This document shows, one piece after another, positions 16,871 to 25,364 of a stretch of DNA of 34,547 nucleotides. The translations under genes were made by a program, and so were the position numbers. The notes under the pieces are model-generated. The model was not told the origin of the DNA and made no database searches. It saw only the letters and a list, made by a program, of their open reading frames with translations. Within the stretch, counting starts at the first letter, position 1, and each line of letters opens with the position of its first letter. Source of the DNA: Vibrio sp. Isolate34 (GTDB taxonomy: Bacteria; Pseudomonadota; Gammaproteobacteria; Enterobacterales; Vibrionaceae); contig NZ_JAKEUO010000030.1 in assembly GCF_022397915.1 (NCBI RefSeq), forward strand, positions 1-34,547, given 5' to 3'.

Positions 16871-17680
16871 TTACTGACCTTGAGCAATCTGGTCTTGCCA
16901 ATCTAGAGTAGAGAACCAGTACTCGTAACGTTCTTTCAACCAACCGTCTTCAGTACGTGCTTTGATCCACTCGTTGAAGAACTCAGTTTTGTCTGTTTCA
17001 CCTAGGCGTACAGCAAATGCTTCGTTACCTTTTGACAGACGCTCTTCAAATGGAATGAATAGTGTGTCTGCGTTTTTGATCGCTTCGTGCTCTGGTTTCG
17101 GGCTAGAGGCGATAACCGCGTGAGCATTGCCGTTTAGCACTTCTTGGAACGCTTGAGCATCGTCATCGAACTGAAGTACTTTAGCTTTCGGGAAAGTTTC
17201 ACGAGCCACTTGAACCGTGAATGCTCCGCGACGTGCTGCAATTTTCACACGGCGAGAATCGAAATCAGAGATTTGAGTAAAACCTTCAGCCAATTCTTTG
17301 TTTGCTGCTAGTTGAACACCTGAGTGAGAGTAAGGTTCAGTAAACAACACACTCTTAGAGCGTGCTTCAGTGATCGACAAACCACCGATGATTACATCAA
17401 ACTTATTCGATAGTAGAGAAGGAATAATGCCATCCCATGCCGTCGGTACGAATTCAACTTTCCAGCCTGAATCTTCTGCGAGGCGTTTTGCCACATCGAT
17501 TTCAAAGCCAACAAGGTCGCCTTGTTTGTTACGCATTGCCCAAGGTACAAAAGTCGACATACCAACACGCAGAGAGCCACGTTCGTTGATTTTATCTAGA
17601 TTAGGCGTTTCAGAGGCAAGTGCAGGCAAACTTACGGCAAGCGCAAGTAGAGCTGTAATTGCGGTTTTAAATAGCTTCAT
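16871..17680 (-). CDS. Periplasmic amino-acid-binding protein of ABC importer
   Basis: A 269-residue SBP_bac_3-family protein. Residues 1-22 form a signal peptide ending ALA. The mature part begins with LDKINERGSLRVGMS and contains GFEIDVAKRLAEDSGWKVEFVPTAWDGIIPSL and FDVIIGGLSITEARSKSVLFTEPY, the standard family blocks. The conserved Arg of TEARS and the Asp in FDDDAQAFQEV fit ligand contacts to the amino-acid carboxyl and amino groups. It starts 12 bases after the upstream permease stop, with TAAGGA overlapping that stop. It delivers the ligand to the two permeases. Confidence 0.93.
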   Translation of the reverse strand: MKLFKTAITALLALAVSLPALASETPNLDKINERGSLRVGMSTFVPWAMRNKQGDLVGFEIDVAKRLAEDSGWKVEFVPTAWDGIIPSLLSNKFDVIIGGLSITEARSKSVLFTEPYSHSGVQLAANKELAEGFTQISDFDSRRVKIAARRGAFTVQVARETFPKAKVLQFDDDAQAFQEVLNGNAHAVIASSPKPEHEAIKNADTLFIPFEERLSKGNEAFAVRLGETDKTEFFNEWIKARTEDGWLKERYEYWFSTLDWQDQIAQGQ

Positions 17681-17692
17681 GCTGATAAATCC

Positions 17693-18490
17693 TTATTGTG
17701 TTCGCCAGTTAGCTCCGAGCTTATGCTCAAGCCAAGCTGCAACGGCAGAAAGTGAAAGTGTAAGTGCGAGATAAATGATCGCCACAGAGAACCAGATCTC
17801 AAATGGCATCGCGGTTTCAGAAACTATGTTTCTGGCTTCGGTTGTCAGGTCGAAAATTGCCATGACACTCACAATCGAAGAGTTTTTGATAAGGGAGATA
17901 ACCTCATTCGTCAAAGGTGGCAACGTGCGTTGAATCACCTGAGGAAGAATCACATCCCAATAAGTGTAGGTCTTTGATAAGCCCAAAGATTGAGCGGCTT
18001 CAAATTGTCCTTTAGCAATGCCATTTAAACCGGCTCGGAATATCTCGGCAGTGTATGCCCCTTGGAAAAGTGCCAATGCTAAAACAGCCGTGCTAAAGCG
18101 ATCCAGCCCTAGTACGGGGCCAAACACAAAATAGAGCAAATAGATTTGTACTAATAACGGCGTATTACGAATCAACTCTACATAGCTGGTGGCGAGGGTT
18201 CGCCCAACCACAGAATGTGAGTTGCGTAGCAGGGCTGTGGTTAAACCAATAGCCAACGTAGCGACCAAAGAAATCAGAGAGATATTGATGGTCACGAGTA
18301 GCCCTTCCATCAATTCTGCAGGCCACCATTCGCCATCTTCATAAAAGGCAATGTAGTCGGGCACGCGTTCCCACTGCCAGCTGTATCCCATGGCTTGTGC
18401 GCCAGAATCGAGGATCCAGATAACAGCTGCCGCGAGCACAACAATCTGTACCAATGCAGACAGGGCGGGTTTCACTATTTTAAGCAGCAT
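17693..18490 (-). CDS. Polar amino-acid ABC importer, permease subunit 1
   Basis: A 265-residue inner-membrane permease related to the other permease of this operon. An N-terminal helix is followed by a periplasmic YSWQWERVPDYIAF segment, then LLVTINISLISLVATLAIGL, the YVELIRNTPLLVQIYLLYF motif and the EAA loop EAAQSLGLSKTYTYWDVILPQ. The start is placed at the ATG (18490-18488) that overlaps the ATPase stop as TGATG. An upstream in-frame ATG at 18556 would overlap the ATPase gene by 67 bases and is less likely. Confidence 0.92.
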   Translation of the reverse strand: MLLKIVKPALSALVQIVVLAAAVIWILDSGAQAMGYSWQWERVPDYIAFYEDGEWWPAELMEGLLVTINISLISLVATLAIGLTTALLRNSHSVVGRTLATSYVELIRNTPLLVQIYLLYFVFGPVLGLDRFSTAVLALALFQGAYTAEIFRAGLNGIAKGQFEAAQSLGLSKTYTYWDVILPQVIQRTLPPLTNEVISLIKNSSIVSVMAIFDLTTEARNIVSETAMPFEIWFSVAIIYLALTLSLSAVAAWLEHKLGANWRTQ

Positions 18491-19236
18491 CAGTAAGTTA
18501 GAATCTGATTTAGGAACGCTTGAGTACGCTCGTGTTGAGGATTCTCGAACAGGCATTGTGGTGTATTGGATTCCACGATTCGTCCTTCGTCCATAAATAT
18601 GACACGGTCAGCAACACGTTTCGCAAAGCCCATTTCGTGTGTCACACACACCATGGTAATCCCTTCACTTGCTAGCTCAACCATCACATCAAGCACCTCG
18701 TTGATCATTTCCGGATCAAGAGCAGATGTTGGTTCATCAAACAACAGCAGTTCAGGCTTCATACAAAGAGATCGAGCAATCGCAACACGTTGTTGTTGGC
18801 CACCAGAAAGTTGAGCTGGGTACTTATTCGCTTGCTCGGCAATGTGCACACATTCGAGATAATGCATCGCCGTTTTCTCTGCTTCTTCTTTGCTTTTCTT
18901 AAGCGTACGAATTGGGGACAGAGTCAGGTTTTCAAGCACAGTAAGATGGGGGAATAAATGGAAGTGCTGGAACACCATTCCAACTTGACCTGGCGTGTGG
19001 AACTTGCATGGAAGCGCTTGTTCTAGCACGGAAAGCTCGCCACTTTCGAAGGGTTCTAGCTGATTGATACAGCGGATCAAGGTTGATTTACCTGAACCAG
19101 ACGGTCCGCAAATCACCACTATCTCTCCCTGTTCAATATTTAAATCGATATCCTTTAGGGCATGAAAATCACCATACCACTTGTTAAGTGACTTAAACTT
19201 AACCATTTCCTTGAGATTGTTCAAATCGTTGTTCAT
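18490..19236 (-). CDS. Polar amino-acid ABC importer, ATP-binding subunit
   Basis: A 248-residue ATPase, full length for GlnQ/HisP-type proteins. Walker A is GPSGSGKST, the Q-loop is in VGMVFQHFHLFPHLTV, the signature is LSGGQQQRVAIARSL, Walker B is LLFDEPTSALD and the switch His is in CVTHEMGFA. It energises import through the two permeases encoded downstream. It is the first gene of the leftward operon. The ATG at 19236 gives ten extra N-terminal residues over an alternative ATG at 19206; neither has ideal ribosome-site spacing. Confidence 0.95.
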   Translation of the reverse strand: MNNDLNNLKEMVKFKSLNKWYGDFHALKDIDLNIEQGEIVVICGPSGSGKSTLIRCINQLEPFESGELSVLEQALPCKFHTPGQVGMVFQHFHLFPHLTVLENLTLSPIRTLKKSKEEAEKTAMHYLECVHIAEQANKYPAQLSGGQQQRVAIARSLCMKPELLLFDEPTSALDPEMINEVLDVMVELASEGITMVCVTHEMGFAKRVADRVIFMDEGRIVESNTPQCLFENPQHERTQAFLNQILTY

Positions 19237-19335
19237 ACCTAGTAAAGAGACAGGTTTACCTTAACAATATAGAAATATGATTGCACATAAAATTAGGTAC
19301 TTATGAGAATTTAATAGCATCTTGTAGGGCAAATA

Positions 19336-19366
19336 AAAAGCAGCGCCCGAAATGGACGCTGCTTTT
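19336..19366 (-). terminator. Rho-independent terminator of yqhD
   Basis: Stem AAAAGCAGCG (19336-19345) / CGCTGCTTTT (19357-19366). On the minus strand the hairpin ends in TTTTTATTT. It lies about 125 bases after the yqhD stop and before the ABC importer operon, which must therefore start from its own promoter near 19240-19330. Confidence 0.8.
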
Positions 19367-19489
19367 GATATACGTAGGGCCAAAGTATTTGGTTCAGTGT
19401 GATGCCATAAATCTTGTTTACGGCTCTTCACTCGTTCAAATTGTCTTTGTAATTCTACTTTGTCCGGCTTTCTTTAAGCTTTAACGAGC

Positions 19490-20638
19490 TTAGTGAATCG
19501 CAGACTCTAGAATCTCACGTGTTTTCTCTGGCGTGATTGCTTGGTTCTCACCAAGTTGCAGGTAACCGTGTGATTCAAGTTGAGCAACAACGTTATCGAT
19601 TGCTGCTGCTTTAGTTGCTTCGTAGCCGTCGAACATAGTTGCTACGTCTAGGCTGTGGTAGAACGCTTCGATTGCATCGATAGTGCGCTCTGCTAAATCA
19701 GCACCCGCTTCTAGGCCAAATACATTACGACCCATTTGCTCTAGCTTGCCACGCTTCGCTTCGATTTGGTTACGAAGTAGTGAAGGTTGAACAATCGCAA
19801 GTGAACGTGCGTGGTCTACGTGCCATAGTGCTGTGAACTCGTGGCCAATCATGTGTGTTGCCCAATCTTGAGGAACACCCGTACCAATCAGGCCGTTAAG
19901 CGCTTGGTTTGCTGTCCACATTAGGTTTGCACGCCATGCGTCGTTGTCACGCTCGTCGTATTGCTTACCTAGCACAAGTAGGTTTTTCAGCAGCGTTTCT
20001 GCGTAACCGTCCTGAACCATCGCGTCTGTTGGCATTGTGATGTATTGCTCACACACGTGTACCCAAGCATCAACCAAACCATTCACCAATTGGCGCTCTG
20101 GTAAAGACTTCATTACATCTGGGTCCATTACCGCAAACTTAGGCTGTACGGCAGGGTTAAGGAAAGCCAGCTTCTCTTGAGTCGCTTTACGAGTGATTAC
20201 CGCACCCATGTTAGATTCAGAACCTGTAGCAGGAAGCGTTAACACTGCACCGATTGGTGTTGCTTCTGTTACTTGGTGCTTGCCCGCTAGGATGTCCCAA
20301 CCGTCACCGTCGTATTTAGCCGCTGCAGCCACATACTTAGAACCATCGATTACCGAACCACCGCCAACAGCGATAATGAATTCTACGTTTTCTTCTTTAA
20401 CAAGAGCGACGGCTTTGTCTAGCGTCTCTTTCGTAGGGTTTGCTTCAACACCCGCGAACTCAATCCAAGCGTGATCTTTAAGAGAAGCGACTACTTGGTC
20501 GTAAACACCATTGCTTTTGATTGAACCGCCACCGTAGATGACAAGTACTTTCTTTGAAGTATCAACCGCTTGACTGATAGCGTTGATTTGGCCTTGGCCG
20601 AAGTGGATTACTGTAGGGTTAACATAAGTAAATTGCAT
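19490..20638 (-). CDS. yqhD: YqhD-like NADPH-dependent aldehyde reductase (iron-containing ADH family)
   Basis: A 382-residue cytosolic enzyme close in length and sequence to E. coli YqhD. It reduces short, toxic aldehydes such as methylglyoxal, glyoxal and lipid-peroxidation products to alcohols. Visible are VIYGGGSIK (residues 34-41) and AVGGGSVIDGSK (90-101) for the nucleotide, LTLPATGSESN (134-143), and the metal ligands D190, H194, H262 and H276, with the same spacing as D194/H198/H267/H281 of E. coli YqhD. The run LNGLIGTGVPQDWATHM (248-263) is nearly identical to E. coli. It is divergent from a YqhC-type activator, as in E. coli. AAGGAACC precedes the ATG. Confidence 0.95.
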   Translation of the reverse strand: MQFTYVNPTVIHFGQGQINAISQAVDTSKKVLVIYGGGSIKSNGVYDQVVASLKDHAWIEFAGVEANPTKETLDKAVALVKEENVEFIIAVGGGSVIDGSKYVAAAAKYDGDGWDILAGKHQVTEATPIGAVLTLPATGSESNMGAVITRKATQEKLAFLNPAVQPKFAVMDPDVMKSLPERQLVNGLVDAWVHVCEQYITMPTDAMVQDGYAETLLKNLLVLGKQYDERDNDAWRANLMWTANQALNGLIGTGVPQDWATHMIGHEFTALWHVDHARSLAIVQPSLLRNQIEAKRGKLEQMGRNVFGLEAGADLAERTIDAIEAFYHSLDVATMFDGYEATKAAAIDNVVAQLESHGYLQLGENQAITPEKTREILESAIH

Positions 20639-20830
20639 TGTAGGTTCCTTGTGTAAAGCTAGATTTTTATTCTGATTTATTGCTCAATTTCTATATTTGC
20701 ATATTAGTACAGGAATTTAGGGTGGTGAAGGCCAGTTCCTCTAAATTAATTGCCTATTTCTACAAACTTGTTATTCTTTTTGGGCTTTTGTACAAATACA
20801 CTCCGCACCTTGAATGGAATATCACCAGTT
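20639..20830. promoter_or_regulatory. Divergent yqhD-yqhC control region
   Basis: The 192 bases between the two divergent starts must carry the yqhD promoter and the AraC-family operator. It is AT-rich. I could not pick a specific binding site with confidence. Confidence 0.5.
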
Positions 20831-21715
20831 ATGAATACACTCGCTCAGTTAATGCAGTCTTACGTTGAATACAAAGGTTGGGATGATCTCGAAGGGATCA
20901 GGGAAACTGAGATCGAGGGTGTCTGGTTTTACCGAAGCAGTGGTGGCAACCAGCGCCAACCTTTTACCTATCAGTCTGGCATCATCATGCTCGGGCAGGG
21001 TAAAAAAAACATCTATATCGGTGAAAGGCCTGTTACTTACGCCGCGGGCGATTACCTTGTCGTTGGTGTGCCAATGCCATTAGAGTGCGAAGCCTTACCT
21101 GTCGATGAGGAACCCTTGCTTGGTTTGTCTATTAACATTGATTCTCAGCGTTTACACAGCTTGGTGAAAAAGCTGGAAGACCAAGGCTTTCTCGAAAGTT
21201 ACTGCAATAAACATAAGCAGAACTCGAGTGGTTTAGAGTCGACACCCATGGAAGAGCAGATGCTAGACAGCTTTACTCGACTGATCAAAACCCTGCATTG
21301 CGATATCGAAGCCAACATATTGGGCGATGCGCTTGTTAGCGAAATTGTTTATCGCGCGCTCACAGGTTCAGAAGGGCGTGTGTTATTCGATCTTGCCCAT
21401 CACGACGGCCATTACGCACGTGTTGCCAAAGCACTGTCTAAAGTGCATGAAGAGTATGACCAAACCATTACCGTTCAATCGTTGGCCGATGAAGCAAACA
21501 TGAGTGTGTCTGCTTTCCATAATGCTTTCCGTAACGTCACCTTTGAATCACCACTTCAATACTTGAAGAAGGTCAGACTCAACAAAGCCAAAGAGTTGAT
21601 CCAGTTAGAAGGCCTACGAATTAACGATGCCGCACGCCGAGTTGGCTATTCCAGCCCATCTCAATTCAGCCGAGAATTTAAGCGTCATTTCAATACCACA
21701 CCAAGAGCTGTTTAG
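20831..21715 (+). CDS. yqhC: YqhC-like AraC-family transcription activator
   Basis: A 294-residue regulator with an N-terminal AraC_N-type sensor domain (GVWFYRSSGGNQRQPFTYQ, then YAAGDYLVVGVPMPLECEA) and a C-terminal double helix-turn-helix (about residues 195-294). The second half has TVQSLADEANMSVSAFHNAFRNVT, then the KAKELIQLEGLRINDAARRVGYSSPSQFSREFKRHF motif of AraC proteins. In E. coli, YqhC activates the divergent yqhD in response to reactive aldehydes; the same layout suggests the same role. ATG 20831 is chosen; an in-frame TTG at 20750 would add 27 hydrophobic, non-family residues. Confidence 0.9.
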   Translation: MNTLAQLMQSYVEYKGWDDLEGIRETEIEGVWFYRSSGGNQRQPFTYQSGIIMLGQGKKNIYIGERPVTYAAGDYLVVGVPMPLECEALPVDEEPLLGLSINIDSQRLHSLVKKLEDQGFLESYCNKHKQNSSGLESTPMEEQMLDSFTRLIKTLHCDIEANILGDALVSEIVYRALTGSEGRVLFDLAHHDGHYARVAKALSKVHEEYDQTITVQSLADEANMSVSAFHNAFRNVTFESPLQYLKKVRLNKAKELIQLEGLRINDAARRVGYSSPSQFSREFKRHFNTTPRAV

Positions 21716-21863
21716 CCTTTACTCAATATCTATGTTCCGAAACGTGCGGTACTTTTTATTGTGTAGAGGACCTATTTACTCTGTTGTGTATCAAAGAAAA
21801 ACCTAAGCTAAATCATTGTTATCTAGTGACCGAACAGAATACTATCAGTGTTTTACAGGCTCG

Positions 21864-21879
21864 GCAGAGGAGCCTCTGC
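21864..21879 (+). terminator. Short GC-rich hairpin between yqhC and the next gene
   Basis: GCAGAGG (21864-21870) pairs with CCTCTGC (21873-21879) around a minimal loop and is followed by GTTTAAAT. It could end yqhC, but it is about 150 bases from that stop and lies close before the next gene. Confidence 0.45.
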
Positions 21880-21918
21880 GTTTAAATACTAAGTTTTTGT
21901 CTAATTATCGGAGAGATT

Positions 21919-22527
21919 TTGGATATTTGTTTTTCAATTAGCGATGTGAATTGGACGTTGACGAAGGATTTGGTATCAATAATCGGTACCTTTGGAGCGT
22001 TGAGCATCGCTGTACTAGGGCTTTTTACTTGGAAAAGGCAGCTTCGTGGAACAAGTGAATATGAAGTTGCAAAGAGCGCAATCTTAAAAACCTACCAATT
22101 ACAGCAAGCAATTCAGGCCGTAAGGCATCCTATGTTACATCTTAAAAAAGAAGAAGTAGAAGCAGGAAATCAACTCCAAGAAGAACAGAGGATATACAGT
22201 GAAAGGTTAAGTGTTGTTTCAGATGTATGGTCTGAGCTGCAAGCTGTTAGATTAGAAAGCAAAGTAATTTGGTCTAATGAAGCTTACGTTGCCTTTGAAG
22301 GTATTCAAAATTGTGTAGGTAAAATTAATGCCGATATATGGTTACATTTTTGGCTGAAAGGTGCGTATGCTGGTCCAGGTGCTACTGTTGATAATTCACC
22401 TGAGAGAGTTGCAAAAAACAATGAGGATGTTTATTACAGATCTGAAGATGATCCGTTTAGTATCCAGATTACTGAGGCAGTAAACAACATAGAAATTTTC
22501 TTTGGAAAGAAAGTCAGAACAAGATAA
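21919..22527 (+). CDS. One-pass membrane protein of unknown function
   Basis: The 202-residue product starts with TTG at 21919, four bases after GGAGA (21910-21914). A single strong hydrophobic helix (about residues 18-38, ending GLFTWKRQLRG) is followed by a long cytosolic part. Residues about 48-110 are charged and helical (KTYQLQQAIQAVRHP, then EEVEAGNQLQEEQRIYSERL), suggesting a coiled coil. The remainder has WSNEAYVAFEGIQNC and WLHFWLKGAY. I do not recognise a family. Codon use is more AT-rich than in the neighbours, and it stands alone between two hairpins, which suggests a recently acquired gene. Confidence 0.75.
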   Translation: MDICFSISDVNWTLTKDLVSIIGTFGALSIAVLGLFTWKRQLRGTSEYEVAKSAILKTYQLQQAIQAVRHPMLHLKKEEVEAGNQLQEEQRIYSERLSVVSDVWSELQAVRLESKVIWSNEAYVAFEGIQNCVGKINADIWLHFWLKGAYAGPGATVDNSPERVAKNNEDVYYRSEDDPFSIQITEAVNNIEIFFGKKVRTR

Positions 22528-22532
22528 GCATA

Positions 22533-22562
22533 ATGGCGTCGCTCATTCATTTTTGACGCCAT
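22533..22562 (+). terminator. Hairpin after the one-pass membrane protein gene
   Basis: An 8-bp perfect stem ATGGCGTC (22533-22540) / GACGCCAT (22555-22562) begins 6 bases after the stop and is followed by CTTAATT. Confidence 0.6.
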
Positions 22563-23134
22563 CTTAATTCCAGAAAACAGCACTTCTTAGGATCACAACC
22601 ACCTTTCTCACGCAGTTATCCTAAATATCTCGCTTGTTTAATTATATGAGTAAATGTATCTAACCATGGGCTTTGTCAGATTATTGGTTGTTGCTTATCG
22701 AACATATTATTAACTTACTTGTATGAAATAGCCTCTTTAAAATAATTATTTAAATAGCTTAAGAGTTTATGCAGGGTATTTTATTGATAGTTCGATGGTT
22801 CTGATAATAAGGCTGTTTTATTGTGAACAACCTATCAAACTGCATCTAAATTTCGTAAATTACTTATCACACTACTTGAGAGAGTATTCAGGATTATTGA
22901 ATAGTTTAAAAACTAAAGAGAATTTAGCAGTTGATAAAGCCAAATGTGACGGATATTTAGTCGTTTTATGACTAATTATTCTGTAACTTGCTGATTTATA
23001 GTCAACGTAGAGTCTGACGGGTATCACGTTTACCCTAAAATAATTCACTTAACATGGCGCTACTTTAATTATTCATTCCAATACGACTGTTCAATATAAA
23101 TACGTATTCTTATTCTATTAAAAGGATCACACCG
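22563..23134. other. Long AT-rich intergenic region before the triple-Rid gene
   Basis: About 570 bases without a credible gene on either strand. It contains only very short open frames and a small stem TTAGTC/GACTAA near 22957-22975. A promoter for the following gene must lie in its right part, where TATAAATA occurs near 23096. No known RNA family was recognised, but the length leaves room for an unseen small RNA or long leader. Confidence 0.5.
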
Positions 23135-24382
23135 ATGAGTAGCGATATCATTAAATTTTCAAGAAATACTGAAAACGCACCAACAAATTCTGTATCTACA
23201 CAAACGGTCGCTTTTTCTCATTATAATAACTTTTCAGCTCAATTACCTGTCGACCCTAAAACAGGTGAAGTTGTGATTGGTGATATTAAAGACCAAGCAG
23301 CACAATGCTTAAATAATATAAAGGCGATTGTTGAAAGCATCGACCATGTTATGGATGATGTTGTGAAGATTAATGTTTTCGTTAAGAATATTTCTGATAT
23401 CGATGCTATCGATGAAGTTTACAAAAGCTTCTTCCAAAACAGTCTACCTACACGCACTGTTGTGGGCGTAGCTGCGCTTCCAAACAGTGACGCTTTAGTT
23501 CAAATGGATGCGCTTATTTCAAACGGTGAAGGTACGAAACCACAAGCACCTTGCGCGCTAGTTAAGGTATCAAGAAATACAGATAACGCGCCTCAAAGCG
23601 TTGTCTCTACTCAGACAGCGGCTTTTTCTCACTACAACAACCTTTCGGCTCAATTGCCAATCGATGTAAATACAGGTGAGTTGGTTTCAGGTGGTATCAC
23701 AGAACAAACGACACAATGTTTAGCAAACATTAAAACGATTCTAGAGAGTATCGGTCATGTTATGAATGATGTGGTTAAAACCACGATTTACCTTAAAAAT
23801 ATTGAAGATGCAGAAAAGGTAAATGAAGTTTGCGCTAAGTTCTTCCCAAGTTATGTACCAGCGCGAACGATTGTTAATGCCGCTGAACTACCAATGGGCG
23901 CTTTAGTTCAAATCGATACGTCTGTTTCACATGGTGATGGCACACCTCCACAACTGCCAGAAGACACTCGCTTACTGGTTATCGAAGCGAGAAATACGGT
24001 GGCTGCACCATTTATGCCTTATTCGCACACCGTTGCTTTCTCTCACTACAATCATATTTCTGGTCAACTACCTGTAGATCCGAAAACCAATGAAGTGGTT
24101 GCTGGTGGCATAAAAGAGCAAGCTGAACAGTGCCTACAAAATATTAAGGCGATCATTGAAAGTGTTGACCACAGCATGGACGATACGGTGAAAATTAATA
24201 TTCATCTTAAAGATGTTTCAGATATTGATGCGGTCAACGAAATCTACACTACGTTCTTTAATGCTGAGTTACCGGCAAGAACGGTGGTAGGGGTTTCAGA
24301 GATTCCTATGAATGCTCTAATTCAAATTGATGCCGTCGTTTCTAACTGCGAAGGCACACCTCCACAAGACGTCGTTGCTTAA
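23135..24382 (+). CDS. Three tandem Rid (YjgF/UK114) domains in one polypeptide
   Basis: The 415-residue protein consists of three consecutive Rid domains of about 137 residues (about 8-130, 145-267, 284-405), each ending in a similar S-x-x-(E/D)-G-T-x-PQ linker. RidA proteins are homotrimers that hydrolyse reactive enamine/imine intermediates at sites between subunits; here the trimer could form within one chain. The key Arg (R105 of E. coli RidA) is present in all three: R107, R244, R382. The Ser equivalent to S30 is also kept (S34, S171, S309). The Tyr equivalent to Y17 is kept only in domain 3 (Y296); domains 1 and 2 have Ser. The catalytic Glu120 is Gln in all three (Q123, Q259, Q397). 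Domains 1 and 3 are the most alike. No signal peptide is seen. AAGGA (23122-23126) precedes the ATG by 8 bases. It is a single-gene unit. Confidence 0.9.
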   Translation: MSSDIIKFSRNTENAPTNSVSTQTVAFSHYNNFSAQLPVDPKTGEVVIGDIKDQAAQCLNNIKAIVESIDHVMDDVVKINVFVKNISDIDAIDEVYKSFFQNSLPTRTVVGVAALPNSDALVQMDALISNGEGTKPQAPCALVKVSRNTDNAPQSVVSTQTAAFSHYNNLSAQLPIDVNTGELVSGGITEQTTQCLANIKTILESIGHVMNDVVKTTIYLKNIEDAEKVNEVCAKFFPSYVPARTIVNAAELPMGALVQIDTSVSHGDGTPPQLPEDTRLLVIEARNTVAAPFMPYSHTVAFSHYNHISGQLPVDPKTNEVVAGGIKEQAEQCLQNIKAIIESVDHSMDDTVKINIHLKDVSDIDAVNEIYTTFFNAELPARTVVGVSEIPMNALIQIDAVVSNCEGTPPQDVVA

Positions 24383-24417
24383 TTCACTGAACCCAATTCG
24401 AATATAGCGATCCAAGG

Positions 24418-24452
24418 TCGGCTCTAACTTCTGAACAAGGAGACAGAGCCGA
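24418..24452 (+). terminator. Hairpin after the triple-Rid gene
   Basis: Stem TCGGCTCT (24418-24425) / AGAGCCGA (24445-24452) with a 19-base loop and a weak T-rich tail, 35 bases after the stop. Confidence 0.55.
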
Positions 24453-24604
24453 TTCTATGATTAGCTAGCCTATCTCAAGGCGTAACCCCTTCGTTAAGCT
24501 TCACTACACAAATCACTCTAAACAAGCTTCTGCCAACTTATAGCGTTTATTGATGCGAAGTGTTTTAATATGAAAAACAGACGCTTAATGTAAGAAAACA
24601 GTTT

Positions 24605-24961
24605 ATGCAATTTCGAGTTATTTTAATGCTATGCCTAACCTTGATGGGTTGTTCATCTAATCAAGAGCTAGCACCCGAGCCAACAAGTATCACGTTGTTT
24701 TATGGCGATACGTCGATCTCTGCGGGTGTTTTAGAAGATCAAACATTTAGTTCAGTGCTCGCTGATAGGGTTGAAAGCGTGACTTTTTCAGGGACAATAC
24801 GAAAGCAAGACTCTGGTTACTTCGTCGATATGCTCGTGATTCGAGAAACGAAAGAGCCGCGTTCAACACGACAACTGAATACCTCGCTTCTAATGAAGCA
24901 GGGAGAATTAGTGGATGTTGGTGGCGTGAATAACGATGTATTCAGAGTAATCCTCGAATAA
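24605..24961 (+). CDS. Small lipoprotein of unknown function
   Basis: A 118-residue protein with a typical lipoprotein signal: a hydrophobic stretch from residue 4, then the lipobox LMGC with Cys16 as the lipidated residue. The mature part is short and probably all beta (TSITLFYGDTSISAG, then VESVTFSGTIRKQDSGYFVDMLVIRET). No Asp follows the Cys at position +2, so sorting to the outer membrane is expected. The family is not recognised. It is separated from its neighbours by about 220 and 94 bases and is probably independently expressed. Confidence 0.75.
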   Translation: MQFRVILMLCLTLMGCSSNQELAPEPTSITLFYGDTSISAGVLEDQTFSSVLADRVESVTFSGTIRKQDSGYFVDMLVIRETKEPRSTRQLNTSLLMKQGELVDVGGVNNDVFRVILE

Positions 24962-25055
24962 CAATATTAAAGTGTTCAATTAATCTGAATTTTTGCTTTA
25001 CCTCAACCTAACTTCAAGTCTTAAGCTTCTCTTAACCATTGAAAAGGAGCTTATT

Positions 25056-25205
25056 ATGCAAAACAACTACGTAAAAGAACTTGCCGTCAAAACTTATCAA
25101 GAAGAGCTTCAGATAGAGTACGTTAAATCTAAAGTTCTACCATTTCATACCCCTAGCTTTATAGGTGGGGTACTGTTGTCAGTCGTGTTAGTTGGCTTGT
25201 TTTAA
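25056..25205 (+). CDS. 49-residue single-pass membrane protein
   Basis: A small gene with an excellent ribosome site, AAGGAG (25044-25049) six bases before the ATG. The product has a charged, helical N-terminal half (YVKELAVKTYQEELQIEYVK) and a C-terminal membrane helix (SFIGGVLLSVVLVGLF), so it should be a tail-anchored inner-membrane peptide. The in-frame ATG-like codon further upstream (24993) lacks a ribosome site. No family is recognised. The clean ribosome site and the amphipathic/hydrophobic layout argue for a real gene. Confidence 0.65.
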   Translation: MQNNYVKELAVKTYQEELQIEYVKSKVLPFHTPSFIGGVLLSVVLVGLF

Positions 25206-25364
25206 TTTATGCAGGATCTTTGATCCATTGCCAACTCTCAACATCTCTATTTGATGCACTTTAATGCATATGGCACAATCGCTTAGGTTGAATTGTGACG
25301 CTAATGTCGAGAGGAAGTATGGCAAGTCTTGGTGTTTTAGGTAGGCGTTATATGGGGATTAATC

